Source: Adiantum capillus-veneris
Lineage: Eukaryota; Streptophyta; Polypodiopsida; Polypodiales; Pteridaceae
DNA: 64,000 nt
Reading direction: 5' to 3'
Assembly: GCA_014529385.2 (NCBI GenBank)
Contig: CM043964.1
Location: 105,203,587 to 105,267,586, forward strand
Shown here: positions 23,083-35,337 of the stretch, piece by piece
How positions within the stretch are numbered: position 1 is the first letter of the stretch
Layout: each line of letters starts with the position of its first letter
Program-made: the position numbers and the translations under genes
Notes under the pieces: model-generated
The model's database searches: none
What the model was told of the DNA's origin: nothing
The model's input: only the letters and a program-made list of their open reading frames with translations

Positions 23083-24259
23083 ATGGTGGAAGAAGTATCT
23101 GACACTCCAAATCAAGCTCCAAGATGTCCTCATTTTCTACTCTTGATCAGGGAAGAATATCTGGGTCCAGATGAAGAGTATGTGGGGAGAGTCAATGCCC
23201 ACATAATTGAATTGGAGAAGGAGGTTAGTGCCAACAAACAGGATACCTTCTATATGGACCAAAATAGAGTGCAATGTCTCATAATTGTTTGGAAATCCTA
23301 GCATTGTGGACCTATGGGATCCAGAAGTTGCCACGTTGATCCCAAATATGACCACTAAAGAGGGACCAACAGTGCTATAGTTAGAAGGGTATGACCAGGT
23401 AGATCTTAGACCATGGAAGGTAAGGCTTTGAGATGGTTTTAGACCATACCCCTTGGATGTATTACAAATTTTTCAACATTGTCAATGACATTTGTTGTTT
23501 TTTGCTCAAAGATGGGAATTAAGCATAGCACAACATCACAAATCTACAGCATCAAACAAAAACAAGGGGAGTGTATAAGAGACTATGTATTTCAAATAAG
23601 ACAATATATTGTCATATGTCTAGAGTTGAAAACTCGAACCAAGGAGATACTTGTCTCACTGTTTCTAGAAGTCTTACTCAATAAAGAGTTGCATGTTCTT
23701 CTCTATAGAAGAAAGCATACAACCCTATAATCATGCATTCTAGATGCTATAGACTTGGGGGAGGGGGGGAGGTAACTGTGAAATATTCAGCAAACAGAGC
23801 ATTATTAAGGACACAAAATGAGCATACGACATCTATTGTGCTAGCACACGTAGGACCTATAGTGAGACCTCCTATGAATCATATCAAAGATATGATCAAG
23901 CACATGAATGATACGATGACAAATATGCAAACTATGCTTGGTGAGAGAGACATGACAAGGTCCTCCACCAAGGCAGCACATGGTATCAGCAAGACCACCT
24001 GAGTGGTTTACCATAGAAGGGAAATGGACATACCATGATACCAACAAGTGTTATTATAGAACTAAATACAATGGAAATGTCCAGTATGCCTATGAGACAA
24101 CAGGTTCGACCTAGGTATCCACATAACATGAGGCAAATGCAAAAGGCAATCATGGCTATGGAGAGACCACAACCAATACTAGGTCAACAACTACCCCTCC
24201 CAAGAAACCATGTTGTGCTAATTAAGTATATGCTTCCTAAAGTACAAGTGAAAGAGTAG
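23083..24259 (+). pseudogene. gag of element D, N-terminal part
   Basis: ATG at 23083 opens MVEEVSDTPNQAPRC. A frame change leads to 23479-23730, where YSIKQKQGECIRDYVFQIRQ followed by a leucine-rich LEVLLNKELHVLL is the retrotransposon capsid domain (Retrotrans_gag-like). Further segments lie in other frames at 23733-24002 and 24035-24259 (a linker with MIKHMNDTMTNMQTMLGERD). The zinc-knuckle half lies downstream of element B at 38642-39763. I infer that one gag gene was split by B; the residual 24260-24503 is non-coding and includes an 18-G run at 24286-24303. Confidence 0.6.
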
Positions 24260-24503
24260 GCTATAGTGCCCGTTATGCCCTACTCGGGGGGGGGGGGGGG
24301 GGGTCACTATGTATAAATTGTGTATATTGCATGTCTTCATGGACTATTTATAAAACTCTTTATCTGTGAATTTTTGGAAAATAAATACACCTTTTTCCTA
24401 TTCAATCTGTAAATTTTTGCCCAATTTCATTTTATAATATTGTGTTGTATGTGAAAATGTGAGAAAAAATTAAATTTAATAACCCCTTCTGCTGCACTCA
24501 CAA

Positions 24504-25705
24504 TGTCGTGCCATGACACGTACATAGTGTGAAATAAAAACATTCACCTCACTCTTGACACTTCTCGATGTATGCAAATAATAGCAATCATGTACATATT
24601 GTGATATATGTTGAAGTGTCTACTGAGGTCATTATCATGTACATACCTATCCGGGGAGTCGTGGCCCTAGATGTGGCGCATTTGCATGCTTTTCCACTTG
24701 ATAAGATGCTTAATTTTGTTTGAAAATGTACATAGTCCAAGTGTTTTATGGTGGCACACTCATCTCGCCTATAAAGACTGATGCGGGCAAAAACTACCAA
24801 AAATAGCAGTTAACAGGCGCTGTTGCAGAATTGCATGGAAAGTGACCCAAAATGGTATATTGATGAAAAATTATTCTTATCTATGATTTTTATGCTTATG
24901 CTAGTGATCCCACAAATTTAGGGATTTTTTTGACTCCGTTTGGGATTTTTCGCATCAAAAATGGCATTTTTGGGTCAAAAAGGAGCTAAAAATGACCTAG
25001 TTTTGGTCCAAAGTGGCAAAATGGCCCAAAATTTGACATATCAGCTCATATTGACATGGGAAAGAGGGAGAGTCCTTATTTTTACAGAAAAAACCTGCAA
25101 TTTATCACTACTATGTAATAGCTTCCATGGTTGCCCAATCTATGTGTGTTGCAGTCTCGCCTCTTCACAATCTTGTATCTGAGCTTGTGAGGGAGTGAAT
25201 TAGGGTTTCCCCTTATCAAAATGGTGTGTGTGCTTCACTTTAGAAGCTCATAAATCTCTGAAAAATCAGAAAATTGTCGTCGTGAAGGTGGAAGCTCGAG
25301 AATTCCTTTCAAATGTTTGATGTTACGACTATGAAATTGGGGGCGAGGCTACATGATATCATGAAAGAGGTTTGGGTTTTGATTAAGAATTGTGCTTGTA
25401 TGAGCATCGAGGTTTCATGGCTGAAACATTAGTGTTTTTCAATTGTCTTTTTAAGTGAAATTGAATGTGATTTGGTGATCCTCTCATCATAATCTCAACT
25501 ATGAGAACAAGCAGACTCCAAGCACGATAGGAAAGAGGGTTTGTGACTTTGCTGTCACGAACGCTCTTAGATTTTTTGTCACCCTTGCAAAGAGGGTTGG
25601 TGGTTCTCGACAAACGCTTTCTCACAAAGTGTTTGTGACTCTCATCATGAACTCTCACAGCTAGAGGTTCTGCACCTTCCCAACTAGACCGCACACATTC
25701 CGACA
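24504..25705 (+). repeat. 5' LTR of element B
   Basis: 1.2 kb from TGTCGTGCCATGACACG to CACATTCCGACA, followed by TTTC and the primer site. Its right two-thirds (from about 24881) match 37633-38458. It shares its overall plan and short blocks with the LTR of A (CCTCACTCT, GGGGCGAGGCTA, TTAGGGTTTCCCCT) but is clearly diverged. The frames inside it are not genes. Confidence 0.85.
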
Positions 25706-25709
25706 TTTC

Positions 25710-25721
25710 TGGTGAACCCGA
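25710..25721 (+). other. Putative primer binding site of B
   Basis: TGGTGAACCCGA, identical to the site of element A at 7947. Confidence 0.6.
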
Positions 25722-25788
25722 TGCAAAGCAGCTGGGTTGGGGGTTCAAAAACTTGTTTTGAAAGGTTTAATTATAAATAATTAAAGCT

Positions 25789-27111
25789 ATGGATCAACAA
25801 GATAAACAAGGCATGTGTTTTGATCAAGGAACAATGCAAATGTTTTAAGCATTCGCCATGTTTATGCAACAACAACAGGCTGTAGAAAGAAGGGAGGTGT
25901 CAGCAATGAAAGCCCTTCAAGCTATTGTGAAAAAAGTGGACCAATTTGAAGGGAAAGATGTCACAAATTTTCTTCGTGGTTCTGTAAAGGAGATGGAGCT
26001 ACAACGGGTTCCAGAGGTAGACATGATTCATAGTTTTGAGCTTATTGTGGTCCCCGAGATTAGAGAGCATGTAAGGGGAATCAGAGAGGAGCTGGGAGCA
26101 ATTCAAACTATCCCTAAAGGAGGAATACTTCATGGAGGACTCTAAAAGGGTTACAAAAAGGACCTTCTTGGAATGGGTTGCAAAGCCAAAAGAAGGACTT
26201 TCCATCACCGAACTGTTGAGAGAGCTTGAGCGGCACTATGCTCAATTGTCAGGAACAGAGAAGGATACTTTGGATAGTGAAAAGACCGAATTGTTCCTTC
26301 AAGCTGCAGCATGAGCTCCAAGAAAAGCTAGAGCTACTCCTTGAAGACAAGAATACATAACAGGGTCTAAAGGCTGAGTGGAAAGAGGTTGAAGAATTAG
26401 TCTCATTGCTTGCTAAGAGGCAACGTCATAGGGACAAGATGGTGGTGAATGGTACTACCTCTCCTCCTAGCACCTCAAAGATTCTACCAAATCCTACTGA
26501 TGTGAGTCCAAAAGGTGATAATTCAAGCTTGATGAGCTTGTTAAGGGCATGCAAGAAATGAAGTTAAAGCTAATAAGGCTTGAAGAGAAAGGACAACCTG
26601 TTTGCAAGACAAAAATCCCAAAGCAAAGAAGGATTTGTGCATAGATGCATATGGTGTGATGGCACAGACTATGGCAGAAGGGATTGTGATAGCTTTAGTG
26701 ATGCCTTAAAAAGAGATCTTGTGTTTTTTAAGGATGGCAAGATCCATTTGTGGGAGACAGGTATGCCATTAGGAACTAACTTTGGAAAAGGAGGTATGCG
26801 GAAGTTAGTGGAGGATATGGCAACTAGTCATGCTATTTCTGCAATGGAGGCTGCTACCTACGGGCAAAGATAGAACTAATTCCAAACAAAGTGTTAATGT
26901 ATACTCCATATGATTTTGAGCAGGTTCATAGCTTGTGGCCATATGCAGTAGCCTCAGCCAAAAAAGGGAAGGTAACTAAACAGTTATTACATGAAGTTGG
27001 TGATTGCATGCGCCATACAATAGGTTGGGATGCCCCTGTGGACTCTTTATCAATACATGCCTATCTTGCAAAAGGCTATAACAATGAAGCAATCATGGAA
27101 GAGAAGCACAG
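25789..27111 (+). pseudogene. gag of element B, upstream part
   Basis: ATG at 25789 (MDQQDKQGMCFD) with a TAA soon after, then open frames at 25858-26145, 26132-26314, 26580-26873 and 26891-27178. The domain order equals that of A: glutamine-rich start, MFMQQQQAVERREVSAMKAL, a capsid-like helical region, and a zinc knuckle CIWCDGTDYGRRDC near 26648. In the knuckle the histidine is replaced by tyrosine, which would weaken zinc binding. Next comes NFGKGGMRKLVEDMATSH. Coding is cut at 27111 by element C and resumes at 34285. Confidence 0.8.
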
Positions 27112-27115
27112 ACGT

Positions 27116-28234
27116 TGTGAGTGGGATGGAAACACACACAACGCCTCTATAATCACCCGACACACACTCTTGGGATGATATACACACACACACACACTAT
27201 GGGTAACCACTCGGCTTACACAACCCACCTGGCCGAGACAGGGAACACACCGATGGAGTGAGAGGAGAGAGACTACCCATTTGCCCACTCCACACAGAGA
27301 GACACACACACACACCCAAAAAACTCAGCTCAAAAGAGGAGAATTTTTAATCTTTAGATACCAACACCAATGGGGCAAATAGCTCACACAATATGGTAAA
27401 ATATGCCAGATACAATCACAAATTAGAGCAGAGGCTTCGCTCACATGAGAAATTTACACAGTCAAAACAAACAAAAAACAGGAATTTGGAAAAATGGACA
27501 GCTCCATCACGTCCGGAATGGCCCAAAACCCCAGTCTACAATGTCAAAGTGCTCAAATCCGACCTCAAATGAGCAGTTTACGGCCAAAACAGGCTTCAAA
27601 AATAGCAAAAACTCACTTGCGGCTGTTCCTCCTCTCTTCTCCACGTTTTTCTAGTATTCTCTCAGTTTTTTCAGTTCGCACACTTATCTTTATTACTTGG
27701 GCACCTTTGGCCTTTTAGTTGACCTCAAACGGACCCTGAACAGGCCAAAAAGTGGCCTCGCAGTGCATAGTTGTCACCCTGCTGCATCCATCCGTACACC
27801 TGGCACTCAAATTTTTCCAGTAATTCATCCCATAACCACAGGAAGTGGCCCCCAAATATAGTCCTCATGATGACCTTTCTGCATAATTATCACAAAACAA
27901 CACCCACGTTGTGTCCGTACTTATCCACGTGCAAGTATTGACCCCATTCGACCTCCCGACGCCACTAGATGCCATTTGACGCACCTGCTTACCTCATGTC
28001 ATTGGCCTGTGGATAGGTTCCTCAAGAGTTTTATGTGCTACCACATTATTATTAAAAAAACACATTGATATTGGTGACGATGAAAATCGATGCACTATGT
28101 ACATGCTATCCTACCTGTACACATGTGGGCCCCACGTAACCACCTGGCTCTGAAAAATGGGCAATCCTTTATTCGATGCACCATGCATGTGTATATACAT
28201 ATGTGCAATCCCTTGCTCCAAAAAACTCCTAACA
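27116..28234 (-). repeat. 3' LTR of element C
   Basis: Matches 33141-34280 over its whole length, including a CA-rich ACACACAC stretch at 27181, CACCTGGCCGAGAC at 27226 and AAACTCCTAACA at the end. Plus frames inside (for example 27445-27654) occur in both copies and are LTR sequence. Confidence 0.9.
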
Positions 28235-28252
28235 TAGTTTTCCCATCCCCTA
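28235..28252 (-). other. Polypurine tract of C
   Basis: The minus strand reads AGGGGATGGGAAAACTA immediately before the LTR start TGTTAGGAG, the expected plus-strand priming site. This fixes the element's orientation. Confidence 0.65.
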
Positions 28253-28375
28253 GCCTACTAGATCATTCATGATCAGCAGCAGCAAAAAGAGATATAAGAC
28301 TCGTTGCGTCACAGTTCTCCTCATCCCTCATAGACATTACTTGTTCTGCGAATAGCTCATCTTGCTCCACCATCA

Positions 28376-29034
28376 TCAATCTAGCATGATACAATTTAAG
28401 ATGCAGTCCATTGACTTATATAGAATCCCATCCAGGTTAGCCAGCTGATATGTACCATTTGGGAAACACTCGACCACCTTAAAAGGGCCTTCCCACTTAA
28501 TTTGAAACTTCTTTTGGAAGGTGTTGTCCAGCTTACTATTGTAGCGCAAAACCAAGTCATGTTTCTTGATACCCTTACTTTTGACCTTTTCATTTATCTT
28601 CGCCAAACTTGCCTTATCCTGCATCTGCATCATCCTATCCGTTGAACCTCTTGTAATTGTAAGAGCCTCTCTTTGAATGCATCAGTAGGCGGCCCAAGCA
28701 GCTTCCCTAGCATCTGGACCGCAGGAAACTTCACTTCCACATGCAATAGTGCTTCCTTTCCATATACCAAATGAAATGGAGTAAACCTTGTGTCTGTCTG
28801 CACCGAAGTACGGTAAGCCCATAATGCACTAGGCAATTCCAAGTCCCAATTCTTTCCTTGGTGCTTTGTCACTTTTGAAAGAATTTGTACCAACTCACCA
28901 TTGAAACTTTCATTTAAGCCATTACATTGCGGATAATAAGAAATGGTATGCCTAATCTTCATCTTCGCGCATAAGAAGTCTACTAGTTTAGCTCTAAAGC
29001 CTAGCCCCTTATCCGAAAGTAGCTCTAGTGGCAC
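28376..29034 (-). pseudogene. Integrase of element C, C-terminal half
   Basis: Two overlapping frames. 29034-28630 starts in LELLSDKGLGFRAKLVDFLC, whose Asp is the second of the catalytic triad. It continues to YYPQCNGLNESFNGEL with the Glu, then LWAYRTS and PFHLVYGKEALL. 28633-28376 gives KKHDLVLRYNSKL and IKWEGPFKVVECFPNGTYQL, the GPY/F module. The first catalytic Asp and the zinc-binding region are absent because RT sequence joins directly to the core at about 29030. No chromodomain is visible. A frameshift separates the two parts, so no functional integrase is expected. Confidence 0.85.
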
Positions 29035-29890
29035 CCCCCTAACACCTCTTTCACCTCCTGAAACACTTCTTCACACTTGTCATCCCATTGCAATGGATCA
29101 TGCTTTGCCACTTGTTGTAATGGATAAAGGAGTTGTGAAGACAATGGAATATTCCACGCCATGTACTTCACTTTTTGTATAAAGGCTGCCAATTGCTTTG
29201 TACTCGTAGGTGATGGAAGAAGAATAATAGACTTAACCTTGTCTGGATCAGCCTCAATGCCATTTTCTGACACCATGTGTCCCAATAACTTCACCCTTGG
29301 CTCTGCTGGATGACATTTCTTTCGATTTAGTTGACCTCCACATTCATCATATCGAGCCAATACGATATGCAGCTTCTTATGGTGTTCAGCCCTACTGCTG
29401 TAGACACAAAAGTCGTCCATAAAAGCTTTAACACAACTACCAATGAAGGGTGCCAATACCCAATTTTGTCTCTCTTGATAGAAGGATGGTCCATTTGACA
29501 ACCCAAATGGCAATACCGTGTAGCAATAACAGCCCCATGGTGTAATGAAAGTTGTTTGTGTTCGGTCTTTAAGAGCAATCTTCAATTGAAAATAGACTGA
29601 AAAACCATCACACACACTATACCTCTCATAACCTACCACTGAATCCAAGACTTGATCGATGAATGGAAGAGGATATGGGTTCTTCTTAGTGGCTGCATTT
29701 AAGGGGGTTTAAAATCTACACAAATCCTCCACTTCCCATCCTTCTTTGGACTGACTACTACTGGACTCACCCCTTCGGTGGTTTCCACTGGGACTATGAG
29801 CCCTGCCCTCAATAACTTGTCCACCTCTTCCCGCAAGTCCTCCATTTGCTATTGACCCATCCTTCTTAACCTTTGTCACAGTGGCTTAGC
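29025..29890 (-). pseudogene. Reverse transcriptase of element C
   Basis: Reading leftward from about 29890: EEVDKLLRAGLIVPVETTEG and SPKKDGKWRICVDF (RT blocks 1-2), a small frameshift or stop, then the frame 29648-29025. That frame has VYFQLKIALKDRTQTTFITP, the FGLSNGP block, and the catalytic FMDDFCVYSS, whose DD pair binds metal. It continues with VKLLGHMVSENGIEADPDKV and KVKYMAWNIP. The usual Y/F-x-DD is present as FMDD. RNase H should follow, but the frame ends in CEEVFQEVKEVLGG and joins the integrase core. This is a canonical plant gypsy RT, in contrast with elements A and B. Confidence 0.88.
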
Positions 29891-30711
29891 ACCTTCTTTC
29901 AACTCTATATGCATCTCTTCTCTTTTGAACCCTCTAATCTCTTCATATGAAGTAATGAACAAATCACGAAAACTAGCTAGCATGTGTAAATATATCTCCT
30001 TCTCCATAGCTGAGAGGTCTCCACTGATCATTTGTGTCATCAATTCTTGCTTCTTTGACAATTCAACCTTGGTTTGCATCAGCCCTTCAATCACTTCATA
30101 AGGCCCTTCACTTTCATCTTTGACCTCATTTGCAAATGCAACTATACCAGACTCATGGGTTTCTTTGTCCATCAGAAGAAATGCAACATCAACATCCTCA
30201 TCACTGCTGGTAGTACTATCACTGTCCTCGTCAGACACTGTGGAATAGTCTTCATCCAACTAGACTCGTCCTCGTCTTCATAAAGATCCTCCAATACTTT
30301 CCTTGTGCCCATATTATATAGCTTCTTAGCACCTATCTTTCCATAGAGGCTAATCGTACCACGTCTCCAATATTGAACAGCCCCCACTACATGTAACCAT
30401 GGTCTACCCAGTATAATAGGATATGCTCCCAACCCCGATGGCATCACATGAAAATCAACCACCACCGTTGCATCATACATCTCCACTTCTAAGCTCTTTA
30501 CAACACCCAAACATTTTACTTTTTGATGGTTTGCCAATCTAATCCGGAAGCTTGACACCCCAGTCATTGTAGGACCCATCTTCTCAATGCATGAGTGTGT
30601 TATAACACATATTTGGGCTCCGCCATCAACATAACCTTGTCCTAGATTTTTTATTTTGTGCCACACATCTACTATTGGGAAAATGTCTAGTAGCTTGTCC
30701 ATTGCCAACAC
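29876..30711 (-). pseudogene. Protease and linker of element C
   Basis: 30711-30172 contains DGGAQICVITHSCIEKMG, the retropepsin active-site region with D-G-G in place of D-S/T-G. SFRIRLANHQKVKCLGVV and the ILGRPWLHVVGAV C-terminal motif follow. A second frame, 30259-29876, is a very acidic linker (DEDYSTVSDEDSDSTTSSDE) that ends in MHIELKEGAKPL, the usual lead into RT. Protease releases gag and pol products. The shift between frames and an odd active-site residue suggest inactivity. Confidence 0.8.
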
Positions 30712-32184
30712 CTTACTGAACCTCTCTCTGGCTCTTTCTCCATTGGGTTAACCATCCTATTCCACTGTCTCTTTAGCTTAGGCACCATCTCTATAAGCTT
30801 CCCAAAAGTATCATTGGCTTTCCTGCTCGTCAGATCCTCCTTCAAGTCATAGCCTAATTGCCCATCCCCTAGTGGAAAATCCAAAACATGAAACTTGCAA
30901 CGAGCCCTTCTTTTCCTCTTGTCCTTGACATCCTCACCTTCATGGCTCTTTCCCTTCTTCTTACTAGGACCTGGGGCACTTCTTCCTTCCTTGTCCTCTG
31001 TGGTCCTCTTCCCAATAGGCATCACTAATGTATCCTCTAGCTTTGATGCCTTCTCCAAGGTGACTATACTTATCACTTTTGTCTTTCCCTTTTCCTCTTG
31101 GGTTAACCCACTGGTTCCTTCTTCTCCCTTAATTTCAATGCCATAATCATTTGACCTAGTTAGCACCTGTCTTGGAAATGGATACATGTCTCCCCCCATC
31201 CTTGGTGGCTTATCACATTGCGGGCTTATGTGACCCAGCTCTCCACAATTATAAGACGTGGATGTCTGCCTCCAAAACCTACCATTGCTACCATTCCTAG
31301 GTCTTTCTTCACCTCCTGGCTGATTTGCAAACCTCCCTTGACCTTGATTATTTCCCACTTGACCTAGCATGTTTAGGTTGAGATTCTTCATAAATCTACC
31401 ACATGCCTCATTTCTTGCCTTAGCCCATCATCTTACACTCATGTAGTGACCACTGCTGGCATAACTTGAGGAGTAACAGAAACCACTGGTTCATGATGAA
31501 CCCCTGGCATGTGACCTTGCAAAGAATCCATAGGCTGAAATTCAGACCTCATGGGCAAAGACTCTACTCCTAACTAGCTCATTTTCCTCAGCTTCCACTC
31601 TTTGTTCCTTTCCACCTCCAATGCATCTTCATATGTTCTAGGCTTCTTTAGCTCCACTCTCCAATGTATATTCTCCCAAAGATCAACCAAGAATCTGTCC
31701 TTCTTCATCATGTCAGGTGGGGGTACTTGTGGTGCTAAGGCCTTGCAAATCTACTCCCATGCCAATGAAAACTTACGTATGTACGCATCTACTAGCTCAC
31801 CTTCCTTTTGCACCAAACCTTGTACTTCTTGCCACACTTTGTCACGATCTTCTGTCTTCACAAACTCCACTTCCAATCCATGCCTTATATTGTCCCAACT
31901 CAATCTTACAGGTGATCAGCCACACCCAACTCCTCTTCAAATGCTTAGGACCAAACTCGTGCATCACTCTTCAAACAAATCTTGAGAAGACGTAACATCT
32001 GTGCCGGGTCATGAATCTGGTTGCTAATGCAGGCAACCTCCATCTTTTCCAAAAAGTCTTCCACATCTTCATCAATTCTTCCATGAAATTCCGGATAAGA
32101 GAAAGCCATGGCTACCCAAGTTATGATGCTTTGAGAACCCCTTCGAACACACGTGCAAGAACCCAAAATTTTTGACTGACTCAA
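30687..32184 (-). pseudogene. gag of element C
   Basis: The frame 32184-31945 begins near MAFSYPEFHGRIDEDVEDFL and reads MLRLLKICLKSDARVW, the start of the Retrotrans_gag capsid domain. The following capsid sequence lies in a shifted frame over 31980-31430 (DAYIRKFSLAWE and neighbours). 31391-30687 carries the zinc knuckle region as YNCGELGHISPQC, in which the first Cys is replaced by Tyr. A basic, proline-poor tail with KKKGKSHEGEDVKDKRKRRA, a possible nuclear localisation signal, follows. At least two frameshifts are present. Confidence 0.8.
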
Positions 32185-33140
32185 TCCCTAGAAACTTCAA
32201 TGGAGCTTGTCTTTAGATACGGACAAACACATGCACATCAAATGAGTTTTCATAGTTAGTCATCGGAATTATAAGAGGAAAAGGGGATTCCAGTATCTCT
32301 CTTAATCTTCTCGGCCCAAACATAAAGATTATGTGTTGCTGGAAAAAAATCTTCCTGGACACATTAATATTTATATGGATGCTTTGTGTTAAATGAAAAG
32401 GAGTGAATTGAGGTCCACTTTGATCATCCATTAAAGCCAACCATGCAGCTCCCAAGAAGGCACATCTGACTTATCCTCTGATTTTACCAAAATTTCAGCA
32501 ACATAACAACATAAATGGCTCAAAAGACCAAAAAACCAGCCATCACAACTAGGAAAATTTTGGCAGAGTTTCCCCTGAAGTAGAGCAGTAAGAACCCAAA
32601 ATATAGACTTTATATGTATGCATAACCTGCCAACAATAGAACCCGAGCATCAAGTATGAATCACTAGTACATGGCGAAGTCACGAAAAGGGTGCTCCAGC
32701 CACCTGTATCACCGAAAGGATCTCACATTTCAGAATCCCCCATCTAAATAAAACCTCACGCTATCGACCCTCTCACAAAAGCTTATGCAAATCTCGTATA
32801 GTCAAGTCTTAGAAATGACTATCTTCCAGACCAAGTCTCAAAAATGGTTGGGACTGCCAAATAAAACCAAGTATGGCTCCACAAAGGTGTACAATGGCAG
32901 TTTCCACAAGTAACGTACAATACCAGATAATACGCTCAAGCAGGCACCAAAGGATGTATATCCACGACAACTGTAAGTGAAGCCCACTTGCTAATATATC
33001 ACTCTACTCCAGCTACCTGTACCTGTGAAAATCACCTGTACCTATACATGTAATCTGTAACCTGTAATCTGCAACCTGTAATCCCAAATCCCGAAGGTGA
33101 AGGTACTCGAATAAGATCCTCAATGGGGGCACCAAAAGAA
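32185..33140 (-). other. 5' leader of element C
   Basis: Non-coding DNA between the gag start and the 5' LTR. Next to the LTR the minus strand reads TTTTGGTGCCCCCATTGAGG, a TGG-starting primer-site candidate. Short variants of ACCTGTAATC/ACCTGTACC recur at 33010-33085. No gene seen. Confidence 0.5.
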
Positions 33141-34280
33141 CTTGAGCGGGATGGAAACACACACAACGCCTCCATAATCACCTGACACACACTCTTCGGA
33201 TGATATACACACACACTATGGGGCACCACTCGGCTAACACACCCCACCTGGCCGAGACGGGGAACACACCAATGGGGTGAGAGGAGAGAGACTACCCATT
33301 TGCCCACTCCACACAGAGAGACACACACACACACCCAAAAACTCAGCTCAAAAGAGGAGAATTTATAACCTTAGATTTAATTGAGCTTGGGCCAACACCA
33401 ATGGGGAAAATAGCTCACACAATATGGTAAAATATGCCAGATACAATCACAAATTGGAGCAGAGGCTCGCTCACAGGAGAAACTTACACAGTCAAAACAG
33501 ACAAAACATAGTGAGGAATTTGGCAAAATGGACAGCGCCATCACATCCGGAATGGACCAAAACCCTAGTCTACAATGTCAAAGTTCTCAAATCCGACCTC
33601 AGATGAACAGTTTACGACCAAAACAGGTTTCAAAAATAGCAAAAACTCACTTGCGGTTGTTCCTCCTCTCTTCTCCACGTTTTTCTGGTCTTCTCTCAGT
33701 TTTTTCAGTTCCCACACTTATCTTTATTACTTGGGCACCTTTGGTCTTTTAGTTGACCTCAAACGGAACCCGAACAAGCCAAAAAGTGGCCTCGCAGTGC
33801 ATAGTTGTCACCCTGCTACATCCATCCGCACACCTGGCACTCAACTTTTTCCAATAATGCATCCCGTAACCACGTGAAGTGGCTCCCAAATATAGTCCTC
33901 ATGATGACCTTTCTGCATAATTATCACAAAAAAACACCCATGTTGTGTCCGTACTTATCCATGTGCAAGTATTGACCCCATTCGACCTCTTGACGCCACT
34001 AGAGGCCATTTGATGCACATGCTTACCGCATGTTGTCGGCCTGCGAATAGATTCCTCGAGAAGTTTTACGTGCTACCAACTCCTCATTATTATAGAAAAA
34101 ACACACTGATACTAGTGACAATGAAAATCGATGCACTGTGTACATGATGTCCTACCTGTACACATGTGGGCGTGGGCCCACGTAACCACCTGGCTCTAAA
34201 AAATGGGAAATCCTTTATTCGATGCACCATGCATGTGTATATACATATGCGCAATCCCTTGCTCCAAAAAACTCCTAACA
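33141..34280 (-). repeat. 5' LTR of element C
   Basis: Full-length partner of 27116-28234. The end nearest the leader has CTTGAGCGGG where the other copy has TGTGAGTGGG, so the terminal CA is mutated here. Frames within it are LTR shadows. Confidence 0.9.
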
Positions 34281-34284
34281 ACGT

Positions 34285-34720
34285 GAGAATGGAGATGCAG
34301 GTCCTTCTACTTCAAAGAGGGTTACAAGAGCTGGTGGAAGAAAGGATCCAAGACCTTCTTATGAGGCTCCACTACATGTGCCTCCTCCTCCTGAGATTCC
34401 TATGAAGGAGGCATCTACACGGAAGAAGAAAGAGCAAGGAAAAGCTAAAGCAAAAGGCCCTGCATACAAACTACAATCTAACATTGAAGCTGCCACAAAC
34501 TTAAAGCAGGTATTGGAGGAAAGGATTTTGAATAGCAAAGTTGAGTTTACCTTGGGTGAGGTTCGTGGCATTGCTAAATGAGAGTTTCATGAAAAAATTA
34601 TATACATCAAAAAAAGAAAGAGGCAAACTCTCACTGAGTTTATTCCTCCACAGTCTGAGGGTGACGGGGAGTCACTTAAGGCACATGGAATACATGTCCA
34701 AGAGAGTGATTGTGATGAAA
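34285..34720 (+). pseudogene. gag of element B, downstream part
   Basis: Coding resumes after element C with RENGDAGPSTSKRVTRAGGR in frame-compatible fashion. It continues through a lysine-rich segment and AYKLQSNIEAATNLKQVLEE and SKVEFTLGEVRGIAK, ending at TGA 34579-34581. The corresponding part of A (9360-9690) reads KLQSDIEVAMDLKKVLEERI. This conserved LQ-DIE...LE-ILN...FTLGE-LGIA block between zinc knuckle and protease looks like a capsid-adjacent or protease-leader motif of the family. Confidence 0.7.
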
Positions 34721-34722
34721 GT

Positions 34723-35337
34723 GTGGTAGGATGCTACCAGTCTTCTCGAAGAGATGCACATGCTAGATTTGCAAATGATGATGATGATGATGAAGCCTCC
34801 TATAAAAGCCACTACTCCAAAAGTCATTGGGCAAGAGCTACAACAGAAACCTTAGTCAATGTGGGTGATCTTGAGGAGCCATATGTTGCACTGATAGATC
34901 ATGGTTATGAGATCAATCTTATGTCCAAGAGTCTTTACATGAAAGGTAAGTGGCCGATAGACACAGACCATGGGTGGATGATTAGAGCTTCAAATAACTC
35001 ATCAGGAGAGCTTTATGGGGCTTGTCCAAATGTGAAAGTGACGATTGGTAATGTGAAGGATGAGCAAAATTTCTTTGTGCAGGAGATGTCTACCTATCCT
35101 CTTATCCTTGGGCAGCCATACATCACAGCCGTTCACATGGAAACAAAGGTCTTGGATGATGGTTCTGCTTATGCTAGGGTAAAGAGCATAGATGGGAAGC
35201 GAGCTATGCAATTTTTGATTGTGTGTGTGAATCACGAGGGGAACCGCAATAGTCTTCGTCAGTATCCTCTACCAAAAGTGAACAAAGAGTTCAAAGAGTA
35301 TAGGGAGACAAGGGGTTTTGGCCATGTACCATTGTGA
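34723..35337 (+). CDS. Aspartic protease domain of element B (intact frame)
   Basis: A 204-residue uninterrupted frame. The retropepsin active-site region is VALIDHGYEINLMSKSLY, with D-H-G as in element A. Conserved downstream blocks are MIRASNNSSGELYGACPNVK, VQEMSTYPLILGQPYI and YARVKSIDGKRAMQFLIV. The enzyme would cleave the gag-pol polyprotein by dimeric aspartic catalysis. The frame ends at TGA 35335-35337 shortly after FGHVPL. Fusion to gag upstream needs one frame change. It is the best preserved protease of the three A-family copies. Confidence 0.75.
   Translation: MVGCYQSSRRDAHARFANDDDDDEASYKSHYSKSHWARATTETLVNVGDLEEPYVALIDHGYEINLMSKSLYMKGKWPIDTDHGWMIRASNNSSGELYGACPNVKVTIGNVKDEQNFFVQEMSTYPLILGQPYITAVHMETKVLDDGSAYARVKSIDGKRAMQFLIVCVNHEGNRNSLRQYPLPKVNKEFKEYRETRGFGHVPL

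Larger units (their letters stand above)
27116..34280 (-). mobile_element. Ty3/gypsy LTR retrotransposon C, minus strand, nested in gag of B
   Basis: Two LTRs of about 1.1 kb (27116-28234 and 33141-34280) enclose, reading leftward, a leader, gag, protease, RT and a shortened integrase. Outer ends on the minus strand are TGTTAGGAG...CACTCACA. ACGT lies on both outer sides (27112-27115 and 34281-34284), giving a 4-bp (possibly decayed 5-bp) target duplication. The B gag frame continues from one side to the other. RNase H and the N-terminal half of integrase are missing. Frameshifts are numerous. It belongs to the same broad group as relic H and not to the A/B/I family. Confidence 0.9.

Noticed and set aside
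27445-27718. Plus-strand frames around TFF/PRFSSILSVF
   Set aside because: The same frames recur at 33528-33877 because both lie in the LTRs of element C, which is read on the other strand.
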